Notes under the pieces: generated by a model
What the model was told of the DNA's origin: nothing
Database searches by the model: none
Seen by the model: the letters and a program-made list of their open reading frames with translations, nothing else
Translations under genes and position numbers: made by a program
Assembly (NCBI GenBank): GCA_029834535.1
Contig: JAQMWT010000297.1
Location: forward strand, 1 to 64,000
DNA: 64,000 nucleotides
DNA from: Chrysophaeum taylorii
Lineage: Eukaryota; Sar; Pelagophyceae; Pelagomonadales; Pelagomonadaceae
Direction: 5' to 3'
Shown here: positions 20,476 through 32,859 of the stretch, one piece after another
Numbering within the stretch: position 1 is the stretch's first letter
Layout of the letters: each line of letters opens with the position of its first letter

Positions 20476-23400
20476 TCATTGGTTTGTCTTCGTCTTCGTC
20501 CATGTCGGAGAGCTGGATCTCGATGGGCCCAGTGTCGACGGAGGGCTCGAGCTTGCCGGAGGTGAAGCCCGGGGGGGGGGCGAGGGGTCGAGGTAGAGCT
20601 TGGCGGCCATCAAGACAACGCATACGAAGATCGCGCAGAGACTCGTGTACAAGACGATCATCCCCGGACTGCTGTGAGTGTCATCCTTTTTCTTCTTTTT
20701 CTTGCCACCACCACCACCACCGTTTGTCGGTTGTTCGAGAGGGCGAGTGGTGGGGGGTCGAGTGGTGCCGTTGACGAGGACGTGGCGACAGCAGTAGCAG
20801 CCCGAGTTGGACTTGTAGTTGCAGCCGGGGTTGTCGCCGGGGGAGATGTCGCCGCCGAGGATGTCGCACTCGAGGTAGGACTGGACGCAGAGGCCGTCTT
20901 TGGCATCGTGGCACCAGGCGACCGCGTTATCGTGCGCCGTCGTGCATATTGTCCCCCGTGGGACTCGAGGTGGACGGAGCGGGCGTCGAAGGCACCGGTG
21001 TGGGAAGGTCGGTGAGGGAGGGTGCGGGTGTGGAGGGGTGGGGGGTGGGCTTGGGCGAGGTCGTCGGGAGGTGCGTGGTGCCGCACGTAAAGGTGGCGAC
21101 GAGGTCGTCATCCTCGGCGGCGGCGGCGACGACGAGAGAACCGTATTCGAGTCGCGCGACGACGGCGTGCGCGCCGTCGAAATTCGCGGCCACTACCGTC
21201 GTCTCGTAGGTGGCGCCGTCGGTCGTCTCGTGCACCGCCACCACGCCGTCGTCGAACCACGCGCTAAAGAGCTCGGGGAGGTCGTCGCCGTCGACGTCGA
21301 GCGCGAAAACGTCCGTCGCTCCGCCGGCCTCGTCGGTGACGACGAGCTTTGTAAATCTATGGGTTTCTGCGAAGATAGAATGCAGGTAGACTGCGATCGT
21401 GTTGTCGTGGGGGGAGGCCGCCGCGATATCCAAGAGGCCGTCGTTGTTCGCGTCGAGGGTGATGACTTTTCGGACGTTCTGCGCGTCCGTGTCGACGACA
21501 AACTTCAAGAAAGTGCCGTCCGAGTTCTGATGGTGCCAGGCGACGACGTTGTCGTTTTTTTGAGCAGCTCACGACGTCGTTGAGGCCGTCGGCGTCGATA
21601 TCGGCGACGGCGACGCTCCGCGGCCCGTCGGCAGCGGGGTCTATGATCGTGGCGTTCCAGCTCGGCGCGTCGTACAGCACGACCTCGCCCGCTCCGAGGA
21701 GCGCGGCGAGCACGTCCTGGTCACCGTCGCCGTCGAAGTCTACCACGTAGATTCCATGCACTCCCTCGGCTTCGCCGTGGCTCACGAAGTGCTGGGACGT
21801 GCAGTCGGTCCCCGCGCACTCGTACCAAGAAATAGTAGAAGCCGACGACGACGCCGCCACGACGTCGAGATCGCCGTCGTTATCCATGTCCGCCGCCAAA
21901 ACCGCCGTTGTCCTCCCCGACGCGCTGTCGACGACGTGCTCTGTGCACGCCGACGAGCTGCACGCGTACCACGCGACGTCGTTGAGCGAGCCGGCGACGA
22001 CGTCGACAGACGAGTCGCCGTCGACGTCCGCGAACGCGACCGTCCGCGGGTTGACGACGTCGTCCGTCACCACGGATTCCGAACAAGACAGGACCTCGGA
22101 GGTAGGTTTGGGCGTTCTCGTCGGCGCGGGGGATGAGGGTTTCGAGGTGGGCTGGAGGCATTGGTGCTCGTAGACGGCGTCGGCCGACGTCGCGCAGCTG
22201 AAGACGTCGAGAGAGGACGAATTTTTGGCTGCGGTCGCGCACGACGCCCCCTCAACCACGTCGCAGATTATGGTGGTCTCGCCGTCGGCGAGCGATGTCA
22301 TCGCGACCGCGTTTGCGCCCCACCACGCCGACAGCACCTGGATCGTCCCGTCGACAAAAACGGCTTCCAGATCGACGACGCCGAGCGCTTCTTCGGTGAT
22401 TACGACGCTCGAAAAACTCCCGGAACCGCCATTTTCGTACAGGACAATAGAGTTTTCGAAGCAGGCGATCACGTCCATGTCGCCGTCGTCGTCCGAGTCG
22501 ATTACCACAATATCGAGCGGCGCCTCCACAACGGCGATCACGCGGCGAGCGAAACTCGGGTTCTCGTACCAGGCGATCGCGCCGTCGCGGACCGAGGCCG
22601 ACAGCACGTCGATGTCGCCGTCGCCGTCGATGTCCGCGGCGGCGACCGCCCGCACTCCCAACGCTGAACTCGAAACGATCTTCGGTTCCCAGATGACCCC
22701 GGCCCCCGTATTTTCGTACAGAACTACGACGTCGTCGTCGCCAGAGTTGGCCGCTAAGACGTCGATATCCTCGTCGCCGTCGACGTCGACGGGAAAGACT
22801 GCGTAGGCCCCGGCCCGCCCCGCGATCTCGTTGCGCGTGGGCTTGGCGAGCGACGTCTTGAACCACGCGATCATCGGGATCGTCGGGGACGCGGCGATGA
22901 TGTCATCTATCCCGTCGCCGTCGACGTCCCCGATAGCCACCGCCGCGACTCCGTCGATCGAGGCCTCGGCAACAGATTTCGTGTAGTACCCTTCGCCCGA
23001 CACGTCGCTGTACCACGCGACCATCGCGTTGTCGGGCTCCGCCACCACAACGTCATCTATGCCGTCGCCATCCACGTCCCCGACGGCGGCGGCGACGGGC
23101 GCTCCGGCGTCTCCCGCGATCGCCGTCGTCGAGCACCCGAGCGCTTTTATAGAAGAGTAAGTCGGGGCTGCCGTGAGGCCCTGGTCGCACCCCGCGTCGG
23201 TCACCGCATCCGGAGCGCCAACAAACACGTCGTATCCCTCGTTCCCGTTGAACCCGCGCACCGCGATCGCGTCGCGCGGCTGGGTGATCTTGGCTATAAC
23301 CGCAGCGTCGTACGTGTCGAGGTCGAACCGAACGACCAAATTAGCGTCGTAGAGCGATGCGATCAGCTCGAGGTTCGCGTCGCCGTCCACGTCGGCCGCA

Positions 23401-24197
23401 AAAACCGACCGCGCCCCATCCGCCTCGTCGCTCAACACGATGGCCGAAAAATTTTTGTTATTTTGGTTGACGTAAATTCGAATAGTGTCGTCGTGCGACG
23501 ACGCGCCCACGACGTCGACGTCGCCGTCTGCGTCGACGTCCGCCGCCACGACCCCCCGCGGATGCGAAGCTGACCCGAGCTCGCGCATCTCAAATTCCCC
23601 GGGGCTGCTGGAAGACTGCTTGAACCAAAGAAATTTGTCGTCGTTCGTCGCCGCCACGACGACGTCTTGGTAGTCGTCGCCGTCGACGTCCGCCAAGTCC
23701 ACCTCTCGCGCGCCGGCACCCGAGGTCATCAACGCGTGCGTCGTGAACCCACCGGTTCCGTCGTTCTCGTGCCAGGCCACCTGCACGTCTTCCCCCAACG
23801 CCGCCGACACGAGATCGAGGTCTTCGTCGCCGTCGACGTCACCCCCGACGCACCCGTGTATCCCGTCGAGCGTCGCGACTAAAATTCGCGTCCAGGCGGG
23901 ACCAGCGTAGTAAACCAAAGACTGGTCAGAGGTCAGCCCCGCAGCGATATCCGACACGGCGTCGCCATCGAGGTCCCCCAACCACGCGCACGCGGCGTGC
24001 CCGGCCGTCGTGTCGACGACGTGCGGCTCCGTGCCCCCCGAGAGCCACACCACGCTGTCCGAATCCTGGGACGCGACCACGAGGTCCATGCTCTCGTCCC
24101 CGTCCACGTCCCCCGCGACCAAGCTCGTCCCACTCGACCAGACGCCGGTCTGGGGACACGTCGCCGCCGCCGCCGACAGCAACACGACAACGAGCAT
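20476..24197 (-). CDS. Secreted or membrane FG-GAP/VCBS repeat protein, two apparent frame breaks
   Basis: The ATG at 24,197 opens a signal peptide (MLVVVLLSAAAATC). About 17-18 FG-GAP repeats follow, each with a DxDxDGxxD calcium-binding loop (for example GDVDGDGIDD), as in integrin-alpha-like beta-propellers. Two Pro/Thr/Ser linkers (PTSKPSSPAPTRTPKPT and a longer one near 21,000) separate the blocks. A Cys-rich domain follows near 20,800-20,940, then one membrane helix (near 20,565-20,640) and a Pro-rich tail. The frame changes near 21,555-21,561 (a run of seven T) and near 20,953-20,957 (a run of five C). Homology continues across both, so they are indels or assembly errors in homopolymers. 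Role: probable surface adhesion or ligand binding. Confidence 0.8.
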
Positions 24198-25550
24198 TTT
24201 TCTTTCTTTGCGCGATCGATCGATCAGGCGGTTGGGGATGTGTGGAAATTTTTGGCCTCTACTGTAATAAACGGACCTATTTCATTATGATTTAAGATTT
24301 GCCATATATCATATCTGCGTGATGTCATGTCGAAGAAGGACTTTTTTTGAATCATCATCATCATCATCGAATAAAAAGTCGTCAGAAGAGTGCACAACAA
24401 CAACAACCCACGAACCGCATCTAGGTGGGTGGTACAGCCATCAGTGCTGTTGTTGTTTGTTTGCAGAGGGCGCCTTTGTGCGACACCTTTTTTTGTGGTG
24501 GCATTGCATTGATGAGGCTTGGGGCGCCGTTTTGAGTCATGAGCGCCGGTCACTACTACTACTACTACTGCTGCTGCTTGGGAGTGGATTCCATATCTAT
24601 CCACCTTCTTGACGTTGTTGAATCCCCTGTCTTCGAATCCCGCCACACTGCCAGTGCCAAAAGGTGCTAAGGACCGCGCGCGAATCGTCGGCTAGGTTTC
24701 CGCGTTGACCACATCCAGCGACAATGATGCGCAGCTCAATGAGGGGGGCTCGACCATTAACTCGGATCGGACTGACTGCTGTCGATCCAACTCTCGTCGT
24801 CTCTGATGGTTGTTTTCAAGTTGCACCCGCAAAAAAATTTGAGGTTTGTTTGGTGGTCGACATCTCGGTATTATTTCCCAATGCCGACGGCTGCGCCTTG
24901 AATCCATGACGTGCGTATACCTCCGATGTCGGCGGCGGCAGCCCGCGATGGGTTCGTCGGGCACGCTTGCGGACAATACAACTCTACGTGGATCTTTATC
25001 GGCCCCTGCTTTATTTCGGGCTGGTTGTGATTTTTTACTATCTTGTGCACAATCGATCGCCAATTCCGCGTGGTTGAGGTGCGGCACACGGATGGTGACT
25101 ACGCTCTCGTCGGTGAATTTGAATGTCGGTCTCACCGCCGGAAGCCGCGGCAGGTGCGGCGGCTGACCGCGAAAAAATTTTAGAGGTATCTTTGCCTTCA
25201 CCGACACACCAATTTTTGCGCTGACCGGCAGAGACCAGCGTCGTAACTTGACCCCGTTTTGCGTTCTTCCGTGTGATTTGACTGCAGACTGGGATGCATG
25301 CATGGTTTGTCCAAGGAAAGGCGATTTCCATCCATCAATCCATGTCCATCCATCCATCCATCCATATCCATCCACCGGGTCTCAGGATTTGCCGCTGCGA
25401 TGATGTCCTACCGCGCGCGATGCGCGAAGAGATCGGCCGTTCCATGCCCGTCCGTTGCTGAACCCCCGAAGACCCAAAGAAGGGAAGCACCGCAGAACGC
25501 CCGAAACAGGAACATTCCTAGAAGTCCCCGAAGCAGAAGTACCCTAAAAG
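24198..25550. other. Divergent intergenic region with microsatellites
   Basis: This 1.35-kb stretch separates the FG-GAP gene (leftward) from the ankyrin gene (rightward) and should hold both promoters. A GATCGATCGATC word is at about 24,213-24,226, just upstream of the FG-GAP start. Microsatellites include CAT repeats near 24,352, CTA/CTG triplets near 24,553-24,579 and CCAT repeats near 25,335-25,372. Open frames here have low-complexity translations and are not supported. Confidence 0.5.
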
Positions 25551-26620
25551 ATGGAACTGGCGGTGGCGTGCGCGTCGGGTCGCGTTGGTGAGGTGCGGAG
25601 CCTCCTGAAGCAAGGCGCGGACGTGAATTCGTCGAACAGGAGCGGGTGGCCAGCGTTGTGCCTCGCCGTTCACTACGGTCACTTGTCGGTGGTTCGTCTG
25701 CTTGTGAAGCATGGTGCCGACGTTGAGAAAGGCGCCGAGGGCGTGAGGCCCCTCGCGATCGCGAGCACCTCGGGGAGAACGGACGTGGTGAGATTTCTGC
25801 TGGATCAGGGGGCGAAGGTGAACCGACGGAGTACGGAGGGCGCGACGGCGCTCGTCGCGGCGAGCCAACACAACAAGCGGGGCGTCGTAAAAGTTCTGCT
25901 GGAGAACGGCGCGGATATCGACCACGTCACCGACAACAAGGTGACGCCGCTGATAGCAGCGAGCAAGATGGGGAACTTGGACGCCGCGCGGGCCTTGCTC
26001 GACGCCGGCGCGAACGTCAACGCGGCGCCCGCTGGAATCTCGGCGCTCCACATGGCCGCGCAGGACGGCCACTACGACTTAACGCAGCTTCTGTTGGAGC
26101 ACGGCGGCGACGTCTTTCACGCCTTCGAGGGAGCTTCCCCGCTCTACGTTGCGAGTCAGAACGGACACGTAGACGTCGCGAGACTATTGATCGACTACGG
26201 AGCCGACGTCCACGAGCGCGGAACCACTAAAGCCTCTACTTCCCTCTTCATTGCGTGCCAGCTCGGCCATCTCGAGATCGTCCGGCTCTTGCTCGAGCGC
26301 GGTGCCGACGTCCAACAACCCAATCTCCAGGGCTGCACCCCCCTCGTCATCGCCTCCATCAACGCTCGCGCCGACGTCGTCCGCCTCCTTCTCGCGCGCG
26401 GCGCCGACCGCCACCAGGCCACCCGCGAGGGTTTTACGGCCCTCGACATGGCGCGCGCCCACAACCACAACAAGCTTGTTTCCTTGCTTACCAACCCTCC
26501 CATCGAGGGTCCGGATTTCCCCCTCCCCCTCTTCTCCGCCGCCGCCGCCGGGCCTCTTCTCGTCGTCTTCCGAGACGAACTCCGGACTTCGAGAACTTGT
26601 TTCTGCACCAAACGCCGTGC

Positions 26621-26652
<32 letters not shown>

Positions 26653-26660
26653 CTTCATAG
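25551..26660 (+). CDS. Ankyrin-repeat protein with poly-Ser tail
   Basis: The 369-residue frame starts at ATG 25,551. Residues 1 to about 318 are nine to ten ankyrin repeats of 33 residues, with clear TPLxxAxxxGHxxVVRLLLxxGADV signatures (for example ALHMAAQDGHYDLTQLLLE). No other domain, signal peptide or membrane segment is seen, so a cytoplasmic or nuclear protein-protein interaction role is likely. The last 45 residues are not repeat-like and end in about 12 serines coded by a TTC microsatellite that runs into the stop codon, so the C-terminal length is probably variable. No introns are evident. Confidence 0.85.
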
Positions 26661-26677
26661 TAGTAGTAGTAGTAGTA
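26624..26677 (+). repeat. TTC and TAG microsatellites at the end of the ankyrin gene
   Basis: About eleven TTC units code for the poly-Ser tail and are followed directly by about six TAG units, the first of which is the stop codon. Confidence 0.9.
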
Positions 26678-26879
26678 CATTGCGCCGCCAGGCCTGATTG
26701 CAGGCATGCATGCCGAAAAGCTGCCGAAATCTTCCCAATTTTGCAATTTTGGTACCCTGGTGGCCAGGTCGAAGGCTGAGGAGCCGTGGGGGATGATGCG
26801 GCGATTAAATGTTACATTTGGATAATAAGTGAGCATCGCCGCATCTTCCTTGCTTCATTGAGTGAGGTGGGGGTGAGGT
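26678..26879. other. Short spacer before the copia element
   Basis: About 200 bp between the ankyrin gene and the copia 3' LTR. Nothing recognisable is seen. Confidence 0.5.
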
Positions 26880-27041
26880 AGAGAACAGTAATTTCAACTG
26901 CGTTGCCCTTCAGCAGAGTGAGAGCAGTGGCCGTCTGCCCTCGTCCTGTGCTCTTACAACGAGGACAGCACGGTGTGAATAACACAGCGTTTTTCTGAAT
27001 TAAAAAGGTGCTAAAGTAAGAGAGCTAACCCTAGGATAGGG
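26880..27041 (-). repeat. Copia element 3' LTR
   Basis: About 160 bp matching 37,648-37,800, including CAGCAGAGTGAGAGCAGTGG and the AACGAGGACAGCACGGTGTG word. The inner edge is uncertain because the two LTRs diverge near CCCTAGGATAGGGG. Confidence 0.75.
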
Positions 27042-27299
27042 GGTACTAACCCTAAATCAAATTTTGTATCTCTACGCCCTCACAGATTGAACTCGGTGAG
27101 CGAAATCTGGATCAAACTAAGCGGGAAGCGACTTTCCATCGACAATAATGTAGAGAGTGTTCTGGACGGAGTTGTACGGTGGAAGAGTAGCAGAAAGAGT
27201 AACTTGATGAGATGGTGGTGAAGAAGATGTAGAGTGAACACCGTAGGCGTTCTTGAACTTGTGGAATAATAAAAGTGCGGGGGAGGAGCTTTGAAAAAT

Positions 27300-29405
27300 G
27301 ATCGGCTATCTGGTAGTGAGTGGGACACCAGAGAGGACGAATGACCGAGTTGGCCTGGTAGTCACGAATGCGAAATTCTCGTAAATTGATATGACGAGAG
27401 GGAGCACTGACTTTAGGATGATTAGCGACATGGAAGGCGCTAGCGTTGTCAATAAGCAGGGGAATAGCGTGAGCTTGATCACGAGAAAACAAATAAGGGT
27501 GAGAAGAGAAGATCTTATAAAACCATTGACATTAATCAGCGGCTGCGCTAGCGGCGATGAGTTCGGCTTCCATGGTGCTTTTGGCAGTAAGAGTTTGGCG
27601 TTTGCTAGACCAGAATACGAGATTGCCAAATACAAGAATACATGCACCAGAATGAGATCTTAATCGAGGATCAGAACGGTCAGCGAAACTGACATCAGGA
27701 AAAAAAAAATGGGCGAACGAAGATGATGCAGTTCTGGATATGTGCTGATCAGATGCTGAATAAAGGGCGTAATAGAGGGGCTATCGGATGAATAGTCGAG
27801 AGAATCATTCGGAGTACCCTTCAAATAGCGAAGGAAAACATATAAGTGTAGAAGGTGGGTCTGCTCAGGGTTGTGCATGCCTTTGCAGCATTTGTTGCAC
27901 AGAGTGGTGATGTCTGGACGACAAGTGACAGACAAGTTGATACTAGTGCCACAGTAATGGGGAAAATTCTTGCGTAATAGTTCCAAAGTAGGAGCCAAGT
28001 CGGAAAGAAGCTTAGCAGAAGGGTTTTGAGTGAGAATGTCCGAGTAGGGGATGTCAGTAGTACGGAGGTTGATTTTATGCTCGGCGAGCATCTTGTTTAT
28101 CTTCGCGGCTACATTCGTAGTGAGATGACGAGCGGAGACATTGTAGTGTACATCGATACCAAGAAAGGAGCGCATGTTATCGTGCCATGTACCTTTGCCA
28201 TATTCCTTCTCCAAAGCGGTGCGAAGAGATGTGATTTTGGCGGTGTTGGTACCAGTGATCAATAGATCATCGACAGAGACGGATAGGAGAACCCATCTGT
28301 TGATAGATCGATCCCAACTGATATAGAGGCAAGTGTCGACTTGTGAGCGTTCGAACTCATGTTGTCGAAGGAACGAGTCGAGCTTAATGTTCCACAACAA
28401 AGCTGACTGTTTGAGACCATAGAGAGCCTTGACGAGTCGGAGAGCTAGCTTGGACTCTGGGTGGTTCTTCTGTATCTGCTGGACAAGGTTTTGCGAGACA
28501 CGAATCCCTCGAGGTAAGTCTATCCATACCGGGCGACCAAGTGCCGATTGGATGAATGCCGGGGGAATTTCTGCGTTCGCAACCGGGAGCCTGTGCTTCA
28601 CAGCGATGGCGAGCAATAACCGGTTGGTGGCGAGCATCGCGGTCGGTGAAGATGTGGCATAAAAGTCAATGCCGACACGTGCCAAGGAACCTCGGGCAAC
28701 TAGACGAGCTTTATAGCGGTCTGGGGTGCCGTCTGCAAAATACTTGATCTTCAGCACGAGTTTCGTCGAGATAGACGAACGGTCTAGCGGCAAAGGTTCG
28801 AGCTTAAAGGCGCCGTTGGAGCACAAGCCCTCAATTTCCTTGCGAATCGAAGCAATATGCTTAAGCTTATCTTCTTCGCTGAGTCCTTTGAGTTCGACAA
28901 TCTTTTCAGGCTCATAGATAATGTCATCAGCAGTCACGAGTTGTGACGCGACATGGTCGATGTGATGTATGTCATAGTCCATGACTTCTTGGAGAATGTC
29001 TTGATTCGGATCACTTTGACTTAGAAAGAGGTGTCCTAGTTCGCCAGAATCGCGCATGAGGGCGTGTCTGTGACGAGAAGCTAGGTGGTAGTGCTGATGC
29101 GCTGAGATGTCCCATAAGAGAGAGGATCTCATACAACAGAATTCTTGATTCCATTGACGCGCATAGTACTCTGCCGGTGACAGTTCGTCATGGCATACAT
29201 AGTTCTCGAGAACAGAATTGTCGTTGTCCAGGTGGTCGACCAAGACAGATGAGTAGTACGGCTTCCTTGGGAAATCAACGCATAAGAGTTCTGCGTCGGT
29301 TTCTCTCTGCAGATCCAGTGCAGTGCCGCCCATGATACCATAGTCTTGAGTGGTATTTGCGAGGAGGCATCCTGTCGGAACACCATCTGGCGGCTTAGCG
29401 TCCAT
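27300..29405 (-). pseudogene. Copia element: reverse transcriptase and RNase H parts (fossil)
   Basis: Copia reverse transcriptase motifs in order are KARLVARGSLARVGIDF, LVKALYGLKQSALLWN, the SVDDLLITG catalytic box and SFLGIDVHYN. RNase H continues near 27,320-27,600 with CRPDITTL ... LRYLKGT and a final ADHFSKLLP, typical for copia ends. Similarity to the copia remnant at 13,340 is only at the family level. Confidence 0.9.
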
Positions 29406-30060
29406 TCTAATGTTGAGATCAGATGCGATGCTCGTGGCTTAGCCCTGGTGCAGAGCGCTGACACTGATGAGAAACGTAAATGTGCTGGACATGTTGGCTG
29501 TGGCGCGAGCCGTGGATTACTCCTGCTGGTATTTCCAATTCCGACCATACTCGGATGCGATGATGCGTCTGGTGAAAAGTTTCCCATCGTCGACACGTTT
29601 CACGATATAGAGTTGATCTTTAGGAATGCGGAATCCGCGCTCGTCCTTGAGATCTGCCTTGAGTTTGTCACGCTGGTTGCGATGCACGAGTACTGGAGTA
29701 AAACCTGAATCATCGAGAACAACCTCTAGGCGATCCTTTCGCTTGGGCATCGGAATGCTACCGTCCGGCGGAGGTGGCCAGTTGAGGAACGAAAAATCCT
29801 GTTCAGGTGTCTCGTCGCTGACGGGACTTGGATCAGCAGCAGAGGTCGGATCTGGTTCTTTATGCTCGTCGTCATCATCGGGTTTATCATCCTGGTCGTT
29901 ATCATGAGTCTCGCCCTCATTTTGCGATTCCTGTCTAATTTCTGGCATTGGGTGCTCGCTTATAACTGGGAGCGGGTCCTCTTGCCGTGCCTCTGCTGGG
30001 ATCTGTGCGTGTGCTTTGATCCGTTCGATCTCCTTGTTGCGGTTGACTGGCATGTCTGCA

Positions 30061-31120
30061 TCAACGTGGAAGTCGTTCGAGGTGACGATTTTTCCATATC
30101 GCCCTTGATGTACAAGCAGGATAGATGTGAACATCACGGATAAATCGGTCCGTGCCGGGGAGGTTCGGAAGGTAGTTGTTACTATGAAAGTAAGAGGCGG
30201 AGACGATGAAGGGTTCCAGTTTGTGACTTTGAGGATAAACAAAGGTGACAGGTTCGCCAAAGGGGAGCAGCTTCAGGAGTGGTGCCGTGGGTGACATGAT
30301 GCGCCGGGGGACGGTGCAGGTCGTGTTATTGCGCGATGGCAGTCCATGAGAGCGCTGATTGTCTACTTGGATCTTGTGCAGTAGAGCAAACGGGTGGTAA
30401 TACTCGGCGCCAATAGGCTTTCCTTCGATGCGGACACTACGAAGGTTAAGGAGGCGGACTACAGTGCCTCGTGTGTTTTCCTTAATGATGTTTTCCGCGA
30501 AGTTCCGCTGGTGTAGGTGGCGACCAATGATTTGAAACTGGATACCGAGTTGTACCTTGAGCGGGTGGAAAGCTTCGGAGCGGAATGTGGAAAAGGCATC
30601 AGACGAGATGATTTTCACACTTACATCGAATTCGACCTTAATCACATTGACCACGTAGAGGATGCCGGCCAGAACGTCCTGCGCGTCCAGTTTCCGCAGG
30701 AAGTATACCCATTTGTATGCCGATATAATACACACGAAATGCATGATGTATCGGAAGCCACCATAGCATTTGCTGATGCTGGGATATGAGACATCCATGT
30801 GGAGATGTTGGCCAGGAGCGTAGGCCAGTTCATCCTGTGACCAGGAAGAGTTCTTATGTCTGAAGCTAACATGCGGTTGACAGCGCTTGCATTCGCTGCA
30901 GTCTTGCAGATACCGATCATCACCTGGGCGGAGATTCGTTACATTGGCGGCAATTGTGCGGCGAATAATCTCGGGTTGTTGGTACTTGCCGAGGCCACAG
31001 TTGCTAAAGTCCGAGTCGATAAGCGACACACTCCTCCTCGGACTTCGACTGCCGATCTGCCCCCCTTGCACAAGCCCGGCACCATTCAGCACGCAAAAAG
31101 AGTGCTCTTGGTCACTCGCT
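30061..31120 (-). pseudogene. Copia element: integrase part (fossil)
   Basis: A Cys pair in CSECKRCQ closes the zinc-binding region. HLHMDVSYPSI supplies the first catalytic Asp, KIISSDAFSTFRSEAF the second, and a RNFAENIIKENTRG segment the Glu. A hydrophobic YIMHFVCIISAYKWVYFL strand lies between, as in other copia integrases. Confidence 0.75.
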
Positions 31121-32464
31121 GGTACCGCACACACCAGCGTCTCGAGGTTTTTCGATTTGCTTGGCTTGCGGATCGCAGCATGGTGAGCATCTGCAACGGC
31201 ATTGAGGAGGGAGGTGAGGTGAGGTCCTCCTCTGCTAAGAGACGGCTGGAGATGTTCAAGAAGAATTCTGCAACCTGGTTGATGTCTCCGGGGCTGGGAA
31301 TGCCATTGCGTATGGTTGCCCATTCGATGTGAAGGTTCACATGGTGATGCGACTCGTGGAGTGCGAGGACAGCGTTGTACTTAGCCTGCAGCATGTTGTG
31401 CGGGACGGCGTTGGCCAGTGCCTTGAACACGAAGTACGGCGGATGCTGTTGGAACAGGCGGAGCAGTTCCGGGTCCTAGTGGTGTCCAAACTTTGTGATT
31501 TCATTGAGAGTTGCGTATAGGATGTGGTCGGGAGAGATCAGCAGTAATGCGCTGGAGTAGCTCGTGTTGGTTGGGTACGAGTCAGTGACCGAGTAGCACT
31601 TTGTGGATTTCTGGAGCGTGTCGCCGATGTGGCCGACGTAATCCGCGTAAGTGGGACATGCTTCGGACATTATGAGTCCCGTGGGGTCATCGAGAGTAAT
31701 TCGCCCTCGTGAATCGATCGCGGCAAAGCCGGGATGCGAGCGATTCATGTAGTGGACCCACGTGGAGGGGCGCGAGCAGCTGTGAGCGGCTTCCAAGGAG
31801 TTGGTGTAGGCGACGACCAGAAAGGCGGTGCCCCTGGGAACATCCAGGGAGAAGGTGTGCGTTGGGGAGAAGACTGTGGGTTGGTGTGAACAGTCCAATA
31901 TTCTAGGGGGCCGTGAATGCAAGGCGAGGGATGCGCGCGGGAAGTAGCCACATGCGACGGCGGTGGCGGCAGAGCCGGTGATGGCTCCATCTAAATGGTA
32001 AGCGCATTGGGACTCTGAGGCGTGAAAGCAGCGGAGTCTGTTCCATGCTGTGAGAGTAGGGTGTTCCGACAAATGATTGTGCAGCAATGTGAATGCCAAG
32101 AGATGGGAGATATTGGTCATCGAGGCATAGGAGGTGCCGTCGGCGTCGAGTCCTAGATCCGTGAAGGGCTTCTTCAAGCGCGCAAGCATTTGGCAGATGC
32201 GCGCATTCTCGGAAATCGGGAGTTGAGCTGCGTTGGCGGGTGCGTACGAGAATGTGACTTTGTTCTGGTAGTAGTCCAACGTGGAGCGGGTCACTGTGCC
32301 ACGAAGGGCGGGGTCTGCTATCCAGAGATCGTCGGGGATAGTGTGACTTGGGTCCAGGAGGGGAACCATGCTCGGAGGAGATATTAACCAGGGAGATGCG
32401 GTTTTCTCGAGGTTGTAGTCGGTGAGCGGGTGTCGGGCAAAGACAGCGAGGTAGCGGTTCTTGC
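31121..32464 (-). pseudogene. Copia element: long linker between methyltransferase-like region and integrase (fossil)
   Basis: About 1.3 kb of coding-like sequence with Ser/Thr/His-rich composition and no domain that I recognise. Part probably belongs to the C-terminal (target-recognition) side of the methyltransferase region. A copia protease would be expected before integrase, but no convincing DSG/DTG motif was found, so its place is unknown. Confidence 0.45.
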
Positions 32465-32850
32465 TTATGACGTCACCAAAAGCGGAGGCATTGTAGACAC
32501 CGGAGTGTCTGAAGTAACCCATGCGCTGATAGCATTTGGCGAGCTGGGTGTACTCGTGGTGAGTTCGGGGGTTTGGGGGTACATTCTCGACAATGGTATA
32601 TGTGTCGGGAGGGTGCAACGAACAAAGCGGATTTGTTCTTTGACGAAAAGGTCGGCGGTCACCGGAGTGGCATAGCCGTCATAGTCTTTCATTACACTCA
32701 GATGTTGACAAGGCAAGGTGAAGACAGCCAGGTCAAGTTGAGGTAATCGTATTTCGCCGGTTTGCAGAGCGGCAATGAGCTTTCTTAGATCGGCATAATG
32801 CTGAGCGTGCGGGAAGAGTTGCTGCGCGCGGGCGCGCATAATAGGGTTGA

Positions 32851-32859
32851 TTTCACAGG
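32851..32859. repeat. Target site duplication, left, of the SINE-like element
   Basis: TTTCACAGG, identical to 33,221-33,229. Confidence 0.85.

Noticed and set aside
20900-23900. Several plus-strand frames over the FG-GAP gene
   Set aside because: Arg/Ala/Ser-rich shadows of repeated GAC/GTC codons on the other strand.
24615-24660. TTCGAATCCC word like a tRNA T-arm (box B)
   Set aside because: Flanking bases do not form the T stem and no matching anticodon or acceptor arms were found.
24692-25375. Open frame of 227 codons on the minus strand
   Set aside because: The N-terminus is translated CCAT microsatellite, composition is low complexity and no domain is seen.
26195-26836. Antisense frame over the ankyrin gene
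   Set aside because: A shadow of the GC-rich ankyrin repeats and the TTC microsatellite (poly-Glu); no homology.
27020-27060. CTAACCCTA words near the copia LTR resembling telomere repeats
   Set aside because: Only two separate imperfect units, not a tandem array.
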